A stretch of 64,000 bases of DNA. Source: Dipteris shenzhenensis (lineage: Eukaryota; Polypodiophyta; Polypodiopsida; Gleicheniales). The notes below the pieces were generated by a model. The model saw nothing but the letters and a program-made list of their open reading frames with translations. It was not told where the DNA came from and searched no databases. Shown here in pieces: positions 56,155-64,000 of the stretch. Both the position numbers and the translations under genes were made by a program. Where the stretch lies: the NCBI GenBank assembly GCA_047967505.1, contig CM106539.1. One strand, written 5' to 3'. Position 1 is the first letter of the stretch, and the number at the start of each line of letters is the position of its first letter.

Positions 56155-57652
56155 GTATTTTTAGGTCATTGCTTCCTTCTACAGACACTTTATTTGCAAA
56201 TTTTCCAAGAGGGCATCTCCTCTTACTGATTGCTTGAAGAAGGATGTTTTTTGGTGGTCAAAGGAAGCACAACATAGCTTTGAAGACCTGAAATTTGCTC
56301 TCACTCATGCGCTTGTCTTGGTATGCCCTAATTTTTCACGTCCTTTCATTGGGGAGGCAGATGCCAGTGGCAAAGGATTGGGGGTTGTTCTGATGCAGGA
56401 ACACAAGGTAATAGCCTTTGAAAGCAGGAAGTTTGATGCCAAAGAACTCAATCAACATGTTTATGAGCAGGGAATGTTGGCTATCTTGCATGCTTTCAAG
56501 AAATGGCACCACTATCTGTACGGGAGTAAAATTAAGGCAAAAACATATCATAGGACACTCAAATGCTGCCTTACCCAGCCAAATTTGTCATATAAGCAGA
56601 AGAGGTGGTTGGCTACAGTCTAATCCTATGATTTTGACATTGAGTATAGAAAAGGGAAGGAAAATGTGGTTGCAGACGCCTTGTCCAAGATGTGGGCTTG
56701 CAATTTTTCTGTTATCTCTACCATATATTAGGAGTGGATTCATGGCCTTCAGGAAGAGTATGTGCAGAATTTTAAGGTAGCTCCCATATTTTCAGATTTG
56801 TAGAATATTTCTAGTCAGGGTCATTTGGAATTCAAATTGCATAATGAGCTATTGTGGTGCCAAGAATGGATTTATTTAGTGCTAGACTCAAAATATAGAT
56901 AGTTGGTTTTACAAGAAATGCACTCCTCTCCCATGGCTGGACATGCAGATGTCACTAAAAAATCAAGTAGAGCTTTACCTGGGAAGGCATGTGGCAGGAT
57001 GTGCTTAAATACATGGTTGAATGCTTGCCTTGCCAACAGAATAAAGTGGGTAGCAAATTACCCGTAGGTCTCTTGCAGACATTACCCATTCCAGTGGGCA
57101 AATGGATGCACATAGCAATGGATTTCATTACAGGATTGCCTTCTACAGAGAGGGGATGGAATAGTGTCTATGTTGTGGTGGATAGAATGACAAAACATGC
57201 CCATTTCATACCCACTACGTCTCGGTATTCAGCATCACAGGTTGCTTTTGGCAATTCATTGAGCATGTCTTTAAGAATCATCGTTTCCCTTAGGAAATTG
57301 TCAGTGACAAAGATGCAAAATTTATGGGTCGCTGTTGGTAGGAGTTATTTATAGCGGTGGGTACTTTACTCACACCTAGCGCTGCATATCATCCTAAGAG
57401 TGATGGACAGTTGGAAAGGGTGAGGGTGAACAAATGGGTGGAGGAATATTTGAGGCACTTTTGTCATGATACTTAGAATTTTTGGGATAAATGGTTGGCA
57501 CTTGCTGAATTTTGCTACAACGATACCAAGCATCTCTCCATTGGCATGAGCCCCTTTGAGGTAGTGTATAGATGCAAGGTCGGGATGCCTTCTTCAATTG
57601 CTAACATGGTTGTGAAAAATCAGCAAGCATGGAATGACTTGGAGAGGATGGA
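56155..57652 (+). pseudogene. Ty3/gypsy RNase H and integrase remnant
   Basis: Starts at the RT connection (ASFYRHFICKFSKRASPLTD), then DVFWWSKEAQHSFEDLK and an RNase H with GEADASGKGLGVVLMQ, YEQGMLAILHAFKKWHHYL. KGKENVVADALSKM follows. Next is an integrase with MHSSPMAGH (zinc-binding H), CLPCQQNK, MHIAMDFITGLP (catalytic D), VVVDRMTKHAHFIPT, and a final ALAEFCYNDTKHLSIGMSPFEVVY. RNase H removes template RNA and integrase inserts the cDNA. The RT domain is missing between 56120 and 56155. The zinc-finger region and the INT middle are frameshifted, and INT is cut off at about 57652. Confidence 0.85.
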
Positions 57653-58508
57653 TGTGTCACTAAGTTGTAAATACTCCAAATTCAAGTTTTAATTGACCAT
57701 TTATTTGATCATAATTAAAGAGTCTCGTTTATTTAATTATGCCTAAAAGTTATTTCTCTTTGGTCAAAGGATTGACTTTAGTCAAAGATACTTAACTTTG
57801 GTTAAGTATACTTAACCATGGTTAGGAAGACTCGGCGTATGTCAAGAGGGTTAACTGCGGTTAACCAAAGAACCTCTGATTCCGGTCAAAAAGAGCAACT
57901 TTGGTTAACAAGACTTGGCTTGGCCAAAGCAGGTTAATTCCAGTCAACCTAGATTATTATCGACTTCGGTCGGAGAATTTTAGCATTAATTAAGGTGCCT
58001 TGATTCTTGGTCAAAGTACTTAATTATGGCTAGAAGGGTTGTCTTTGGTCAACTGCAGAGCTAGTTATTTTATGTGCAGATGTTTGCTTGGTGGGGATGC
58101 CCATAGAGATTAGGATTAGTCTAGAATTTATTTGCATGCAAAAGCGCTAACAATAAATGGGTGCCACGGTTATGTATGCTTTAATTAATGGTTGTAGGTT
58201 CTAAGAAGGGTTAATTACCCAAGCGATATGGACTCCATAGCAAAACTGGGGGGTGTCCATGTGATCGAGGGCTACGAATACCCTAAAATTTTGCACTTTG
58301 AGGCATGTAACTAAAATTTTTAGTTAGTTATTTTGACACTTGGCATGTTGCCAAAAGAAATGAGCTAAGAGCTCTTTTGTAAAAGAGAATTTCATGTATG
58401 TTCTTCAAGCAAGCAGCCCGTGTGCTGAACTTTGTAACCAGTTCTCATTGAATGAATAAAAAACCTTCGGGGGGTCCAGTCGACAAGTTCTCATGGGCCC
58501 TAGTACTC

Positions 58509-58556
<48 letters not shown>

Positions 58557-58600
58557 TGTTTTGCTCAGCTAGCAAGAGAAAGATTTCGGTGACGTTCCAT
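57653..58600 (+). repeat. LTR-like block with GGTTAA/GGTCAA motif array
   Basis: Starts TGTCACTAAGTTG exactly where the integrase is cut. From 57760 to 58060 it carries more than a dozen GGTCAA, AGTCAA, GGTTAA and TTAACC words, many containing the W-box core TTGAC/GTCAA. A GAATGAATAAAAAACC poly(A)-type signal lies at about 58450. It ends in GT and GA microsatellites (58509-58552). This layout (regulatory repeats, then poly(A) signal) suits an LTR, but no partner copy is in the window. Confidence 0.4.
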
Positions 58601-58799
58601 AAGAAAGAAAGAAAGAAAGTTTATTAAAGTCTTTGGAAGACCGATGGGTCTATGAGACTGTGAAAAACGTGATACAATGAGCTGTGGTAGTGGTAGTGGA
58701 GCTACTAAACAAGCATCCACACCAATGCAGAATGCAAAAAATGCAAAATGGCAGTACTAATTCCTAAGTACAACAGTCATGTCTCGACTATATATATCA

Positions 58800-58862
58800 A
58801 CCTCATCATTATCATCGACATTATCATAATCATCATCATCATCATCAGCAGCAGCAGCAGGA
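58800..58862. repeat. CAT/TCA and CAG trinucleotide microsatellite
   Basis: Imperfect (CAT)n followed by (CAG)n, just beyond the decayed endonuclease frame on the minus strand, where it reads as an Asp-rich run. Confidence 0.85.
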
Positions 58863-58929
58863 CAACAGGATGGATGAGGCTGTGGAAGTGGAGGCATGAG
58901 GTCAGCAATAGAGCCCTGTCGCCCCCCCA

Positions 58930-59950
58930 AGGGTGCAGTCCTAAGACGTCTCCTAGTCGTAGCACGTGAAAGGTTGTTTTTTGTTTCGAATCTGAGTTGA
59001 CGGCGTAAAGCCTTACACTCATCATCGTACCAACTATTATAGGGAATGGTCCCAGGTGGTGGTGGGCATGTGGAGCGGGTGGTGTGGGGAAAGGCGTGAA
59101 GAGCAGCCTTGTGTAGTGAGCGAGTGACTAGGGCAACACGATCCTCTAGTAGGAATAAAGTCAATGTACGTGAGAAGTATGTAAAGACGGCCAAAGTAAG
59201 TAGGTGAGTGATCGCGATCAAAGAGTATATCATGGTAGGTGGAGTAAGAACTCAATGGGGTAGAAAGTGTTGTGCAGCGGGGGGTAGAAATGCTAAAGAA
59301 AAGATAGGTATGATCAACCCCTGGAGGGAGAGATGCTATGGTGAAGTCAGTGATGCGAGATGTGAAGGTACGGAATCTCATGATGTAGTCCATAACACTG
59401 AAGCCTCCCCCATGTGGAAAGCACATGAAGGCATCTGATTCGAGCCATCTTTCAAGACCATTATAGATAATGAGATCATGCATCGTGCCGAGGTCTAATA
59501 GGGCCTGCCCATAAGATGTGAACGGTCCTCATCTGTCAGTCAAAACTCGTAGCATACCTACCTCCTCAAGATCAATGTTTGGTGGTAGAGTGGAATCATC
59601 CCTGAAGTCGAGGAGTGGTCTATCCTCGCGTTGAAGTCCCCAACTAGGAGGACTTCCTCGCAGCTAGAGAAGTCAACAATGGACTGATAAAAAGCAGCAA
59701 ATGGGGATGTCTCCCCTCGAATATCTCTGGCAAAGCGGGAGGTCTCAGGGGGGAAGTAGAAAACTATAATAAACAGATTTCGGCTATCCATGTGTCGCGA
59801 ATCTTGATCCAGAGAAACCTGGAGTGTGGATATCTCTGATGCACTGAGATGGCCCCCAAAAGTGTGGATCTGTAATGGACTACGACTCCTCTTGACCCTC
59901 GAACCCCTCTTGTATCCCTCATCTCATCTCTGTACGCAGACTCCCATGAT
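58930..59950 (-). pseudogene. LINE-type endonuclease (EEP) remnant
   Basis: On the minus strand, in shifting frames: RGVRGSRGVVV and a strand-rich segment, then NLFIIVFYFPPE, EEVLLVGDFNARI (the GDFN motif of exonuclease-endonuclease-phosphatase folds), NGLERWLESDAFMCFPHGGG, SVMDYIM and LPPGVDHTYL (the catalytic D-H motif). SWYDDECKALRRQL, the segment after the endonuclease in non-LTR ORF2, follows. Such enzymes nick target DNA for target-primed reverse transcription. No RT domain follows; the frame runs into a trinucleotide repeat. Several frameshifts. Confidence 0.65.
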
Positions 59951-60341
59951 ACCCGCTGACTATTGGTAGTGGGTGCTCTGGACTCTGATGTGTCTCTGTG
60001 TAAAATACTATGTCATGACCTGTATAGGATTCTGAGAAGTTCACTGGTTCTGACCATAAGGTACCATTACAGTTCCAGATGGTACAGGATAGGGTCTCAG
60101 ATGTTTGGGTCTCATAGACCCCGCCTCCTTTCAGAGAAAGGCTTGGGTGATATTTCAGGATGCCCTTCTGAAGTTGGCTGAAAAGAATATGTAGGATCGT
60201 GTGATCTCAACGGTGACTCAGGTGTCGTGGGGATATTGAAAGAATGCCGATGGATCCTCCACTCCAAGCTACTCCTTGTGAGAGCAATGTAAAGCACGAG
60301 CCGTCCGCAAGTGTCACTCAAGCAGCTCCCGAATTGGTGCA

Positions 60342-60440
60342 ATGTGTTTCCATGAGAAAAAGAGCGAAAGGGGAGATGGGCGAAGGAGGGAAAGGGGAGA
60401 TGGGAGAAGAGAGGGAGAAGGGGAGGAGAAGAGGAGAGTG
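60342..60440. repeat. Purine-rich (GGGAGA-type) low-complexity tract
   Basis: GAGAAAAAGAGCGAAAGGGGAGATGGG... is a run of imperfect GGGAGA/GGGAAGA units. It opens overlapping Arg/Glu-rich frames that I do not regard as coding. Confidence 0.7.
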
Positions 60441-60801
60441 AATGGGGATGGAGTGGCAAACACAAAGGCACTACAAAGGAAACAAGAGAACACCCAAAGA
60501 CACTCTTGGAAGAGAAGAGGGAGCTTGTATTTCAAACTTGTGTATACAACAATGAAGACCAAAGTCAACCATCTGGCCTTTTATACAAGTCACCTTTTGA
60601 AGGGAGGGCTAACCCTCTTCCTTACACCACACTCTCTCATCTCTGTTTTGTTACAACCACTTGGGCTCATATGGCACCAAGGCATATGCTAATTCTATCA
60701 ACCTTCTCTTTGTCTTCAAATGGCTGTTCTGCTATCCATATACGGGATCCAAATGGCTCTTGTGTTATCCTTACCAATTTCGATTACCTCGGCGACTACC
60801 T

Positions 60802-61263
60802 CTATCCTAAGCCATTTGAAGGCTCAAAACCCATAGGGCTAGATTGATGCTGAGCCATTTGTGGCTCTAAGCCCATAGGGCCAGATCCATGGCTGTGGCT
60901 ATTAACATGCCTGCCTTCGTGTTGTGCTGAGCCGCAGCTGTGCTGGCATGCTGGAATAGGTGCATGGGGAGTACTATCTGGAGGATTGCAATTGCCATTG
61001 GGTGATCCACGTGAAATAAGAGCGGAACTTCCAGAAGTGGGTGGCATGCATGTCCTTGAATGTTCGAATGTGATGGGGCCATGGAGGTTGTAGACTTGAC
61101 AGTAGAGGCGTAATTCTTGGAATTGGGATGGACCGGTGTCTGGGTTGAAGACAATTTGGTTGTTCATATTTTGTATTATGTCGTCGTCGATGGACTGATT
61201 GTGGGCGGGGAGATCGTGGAGTAGCAAAAGGATGAGGCGATTGAAGTGTATCGTTGCAACCAC
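60802..61263 (-). CDS. Unrecognised ORF, 153 codons
   Basis: A minus-strand frame beginning MVATIHFNRLILLLLHDLPA, continuing IDDDIIQNMNNQIVFNPDTG and PSQFQELRLYCQVYNLHGPI, then a Ser/Pro/His-rich tail. The first 70 residues look protein-like, but I do not know the family. The end has near-repeats of GPMGLEP/SPMGFEP, reflecting a short DNA duplication (CCCATAGGGC, 60830-60890). Possibly a gag or plant transposon protein. Confidence 0.3.
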   Translation of the reverse strand: MVATIHFNRLILLLLHDLPAHNQSIDDDIIQNMNNQIVFNPDTGPSQFQELRLYCQVYNLHGPITFEHSRTCMPPTSGSSALISRGSPNGNCNPPDSTPHAPIPACQHSCGSAQHEGRHVNSHSHGSGPMGLEPQMAQHQSSPMGFEPSNGLG

Positions 61264-61526
61264 CGCGAGGTCGGGAATAGAGCCGTAGGTATCGTTGAAT
61301 GAGTGGAGGCAAAATCAAAATCCCTCCCGAGTCATTTCTATGGGAGAGTTGTATTTTGGGACGACGTAGATAACACTAGGATCCTGTTGTTGGAGCTCTC
61401 AAAGTGAGCCTAGGTCCATCTCCTTTCCATGGGCATGTAGAGGGGATGGATCCGCTGCTCGAGGTATGCGCTATGATAGTAGCGCAAAAATTGCTTCTTT
61501 TTTAAAAGGGCGATGTGCCAATGGGG

Positions 61527-62308
61527 TGGAAGGCCCGTGTCCTCATCATTGAGGGGAATGGGCACGTCTGGGGGGCTCAGTGTTGGTAACCGTCACATGT
61601 ACACTTCAAATAGGTTCATCTCTCAAAATTTTAGTCTACCATGTGCATTCAAAAGGAGGGGTATTTTAATTCCACTTTTGAAAAAATTTTAATAAGTTTA
61701 CAATAACAGGAGGGAGTTTCTTATTCAACTTTCGAAAGCAATCTGTTAGTTCATAATAAGTAAAGAGGAGTGTTTTTATTGGGATTTTTTTTTTAGTTGA
61801 GGGGTTTTTCAATACTCCTTGAACGCACATGATACCTAGGATTTCTTAATGTTACACCCCCCGAGGTTCACCTCTAGTCGTTGAAAGACTTGGTAATAAA
61901 CTGAGTGGGTGGAAGGCCCGTGTCCTCATCATTGAGGAAAATGGGCACGTCTGGGGGGCTCAGTGTTGGTAACCACCACATGTGCACTTCAAGTAAATTC
62001 ACCTCTCGGGGGATTCACCTCTCAAAAATTTAGTCTACCATGTGCAATAATGGAGGGGTATTTTAATTCCACTTTTGAAAAAATTTTAACAAGTTTACAA
62101 TAACAGGAGGGGGTTTCTTATTCAACTTTAGAAAGCAATCTGTTAGTTCATAATAAGTAAAGAGGGGTGTTTTATTGGGATTTTTTTTTTAGTTGAGGGG
62201 TTTTTTAATACTCCTTGAACGCATGTGATACCTAGGATTTCTTAATGTTGCACCCCCCGAGGTTCACCTCTAGTCGTTGAAAGACTTGGTAATAAACTGA
62301 GTGAGTGG
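61527..62308. repeat. Tandem duplication, period 383 bp
   Basis: Copy 1 (61527-61909) and copy 2 (61910 to about 62308) run head-to-tail from GGAAGGCCCGTGTCCTCATC to GGTAATAAACTGAGTG. The second copy has a small ATTCACCTCTCGGGG insertion and scattered substitutions. No coding content. Confidence 0.9.
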
Positions 62309-62428
62309 GCGAACCTCCATTATTTCGTATAGATGAAGGTGAGAGCCTTGGAGTTGGGCCTTCCAGTGATGCATGAGGGTGTTGTCGAGCAAGTCATGGA
62401 AGGATCGCAGGTCAGGTCGCCATTGGAT

Positions 62429-62783
62429 TGTGAAGATAGTGGGAGAGAAGGAAGGAGTCTCACTTGTGGCTTTCTCACATACACAATGGGGGAATACACA
62501 CAAAGGTGGAGGATGGAAACAGTTTTCCTCTTCTTAGTTGTGAAAGCCAAAAGAACTCTAGTACAAAGAAATAGAAGAACCCTATATGTGGGTCTCAAAC
62601 CAAACTCAGCTAACTAAGGTGGCATACTAACTGAGCCATGAACTAGAGTACATAAGGATAGCTGTCATCCAGCTATTATTCACGGGCAGTGTACCAACCG
62701 CATCTACAGCTAACAAGTCGGTGACATAAATGCACAACGGTCACCTTGGCATATCACGAGTGGAGCTCGATATCTCAACACTC
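62429..62783 (-). repeat. 3' LTR of the copia element (left edge tentative)
   Basis: On the minus strand a polypurine tract GAGGGGGAG is followed by TGTTGAGATATCGAGC, a textbook LTR start, at 62783. The other edge is less certain. ...CTTCACA at 62429 gives TG...CA ends and a 355-bp LTR, but there is no second copy in the window to confirm it. Confidence 0.5.
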
Positions 62784-63945
62784 CCCCTCGAGCTCAATCC
62801 CAATTCTTGCATACCAAGAGCTTAATCCCAATTCTTGCACACCAAGCAGGTCTCTGAATTTGCGCAGCTTCTCTGCGCCCAATGCTTTCGTGAATATGTC
62901 AGCTACCTGATCCTCTGTACTGACATAAACTAGATCAATAAGACCTAGTAAAACCTTCTCCCACACATAGTGATAATGCACCTCAATGTGCTTTGTTCTA
63001 GCATGATAGACTTGGTTATTTGCCGCGTGTATATTGCTCATGTTGTCACAATAAATGACAACTGGCCCATCTGTAGACTGATGCATATCATAAAGTAGCT
63101 TATGCAACCAAGCTACCTCACATGCAGCCATTGCTGCACCCGTGTACTCAGCCTTTGTGCTCGACAAGGCAACTGTAGGCTGTTTCTTGCTACTCCAAGT
63201 GACTGCAGCACTCCCAAAAGAGAACACATATTCACTGGTAGATCGTCTATCAAAAATACTACCATCCCAATCAGCATCAGTGTATCCACGCAACTGTATT
63301 TGAACCCCAGCCTCATAGAATAGTCCATACTGCAATGTGGACTTCACATACCTGAGTATGCGTCTAGTCGCATCCAAATGCGGTTTCCTTGGAGCCTGCA
63401 TAAACTGACTTACCAATCCAACAGCATAACTCAAATCTGGCATGGTAATAGTCATATAAATCAAACTTCCTACTATGCGTCTGTACATAGTAGGATCTTC
63501 CAGAAGCTCACCTGCATCTGCGCTCAGCTTCACAGCCTGTCATCCCATATTTGGACAGCATGTCCAATCCATACTGCCTCTGCAAGAGCCGTATCCCACT
63601 TGGTGATCTAATCACCTCAATGCCCAAGAAATGAGGCAGCTCTCCCAAATCCTTCATCTCAAACTTCTGCTTCAATAGCATTTTCACATGAAGGATATCT
63701 TCATCACTATCATCTGTGATGATCAAATCATCAACATAAATGACAAGCAGCATAATACCTTTCTCTGTTTTTCTCACATAAAGTGAGAAATCTACCTTGG
63801 AAATCTGAAAGCCAATAGTGACAAGATACTATCCTATCTTGTCAGACCATGCTCTAGGTTCTTGCTTCAAGCCATACAAGGCTTTCTTCAACCTGTAAAC
63901 AAACTCAGGATGAACAGCATGAACATAACCTGGTGGCTGCTCCAT
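62775..63945 (-). pseudogene. Ty1/copia reverse transcriptase and RNase H
   Basis: From 63945 leftward: MEQPPGYVHAVHPEFVYRLK, KALYGLKQEPRAW, LLVIYVDDLIITD (the catalytic YVDD), ELPHFLGIEVIRS; then, after a frameshift and short deletion near 63530, MYRRIVGSLIYMTITMPDLS and RNase H with GYTDADWDGS, SSTKAEYTGAAMAACEVAWL, CDNMSNIHAANN. It ends at the tail EDQVADIFTKAL about 10 bp into the LTR boundary. RT copies the RNA and RNase H removes it. One TAG lies after DKIG. Sequence upstream of MEQPPG does not match RT fingers, so the 5' part is missing or replaced. Confidence 0.9.
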
Positions 63946-64000
63946 AAAGGCCCAGGGATATTACCTTGGCAACTCTTATATATGGGTACCCAAGCCTTGC

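Noticed and set aside
51933-58600. Blocks at 51933 and 57653 as the two LTRs of one gypsy element
   Set aside because: They share only the TGTCAC start; the following sequences are different, so they are not an LTR pair.
62270-62617. Open frames inside the copia 3' LTR region
   Set aside because: They lie within or next to non-coding LTR sequence, on both strands, without motifs.

Overview
The window is nuclear DNA of a land plant. It has one intact, intron-containing plant gene (a CBSX5-type CBS-domain protein) in a sea of decayed plant transposons: Ty1/copia, Ty3/gypsy, MULE, CACTA and LINE-type. It also holds PPR pseudogene fragments, long (CT)n/(GA)n microsatellites and many short tandem duplications. 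The low gene density, nested transposons and PLS-type PPR fragments would fit a large-genome seed-free plant such as a fern, but nothing here proves the lineage.

Layout. 0.9-5 kb: a decayed minus-strand gene that starts as a histone H3 (MARTK... tail plus histone fold) and continues, through two short phase-compatible introns, into an Ulp1/C48 SUMO-protease-like domain; a small unrecognised ORF lies opposite. 5.4-6 kb: gypsy gag fragment. 8.1-10.3 kb: deleted MULE copy with SWIM zinc finger between (CT)n/(GA)n tracts. 11.2-13.3 kb: gag-only copia-type element. 13.5-22.5 kb: AT-rich, nothing recognisable. 22.9-24.9 kb: CBSX5-like gene. 25.5-29.5 kb: serial short tandem duplications. 31.2-32.8 kb: near-perfect 44-bp-arm hairpin, an H2A-like ORF (+) and a convergent CENH3-like H3 exon (-) with an enlarged loop 1. 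32.76-36.88 kb: polypurine/palindrome satellite split by a complete gag-only LTR element with identical 5-bp target duplications. 37.5-39.2 kb: CACTA TNP2 remnant with palindromic repeats. 40.2-42.2 kb: gypsy gag-protease. 42.2-45.1 kb: MULE transposase remnant, inverted relative of the 8-10 kb copy. 46-47.4 kb: palindromic motifs and a foldback. 49.1-51.8 kb: U11/U12-31K-like RRM fused to PPR fragments. 51.9-57.65 kb: gypsy remnant lacking reverse transcriptase, followed by a second LTR-like block. 58.8-60 kb: LINE-type endonuclease. 61.5-62.3 kb: 383-bp tandem duplication. 62.4-64 kb: copia RT-RNase H with 3' LTR (-).

How it works together. The only gene I would call functional with confidence is CBSX5-like. 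The most interesting content is three divergent core-histone-like reading frames, one joined to a SUMO-protease-like domain, all in transposon- or satellite-rich surroundings. Stops in the decayed frames are mostly TAG (or TAA/TGA) where CAG/CAA/CGA would restore sense, the pattern expected from deamination of methylated cytosine in silenced repeats. Protein family calls are from my own reading of motifs; no database search was run.
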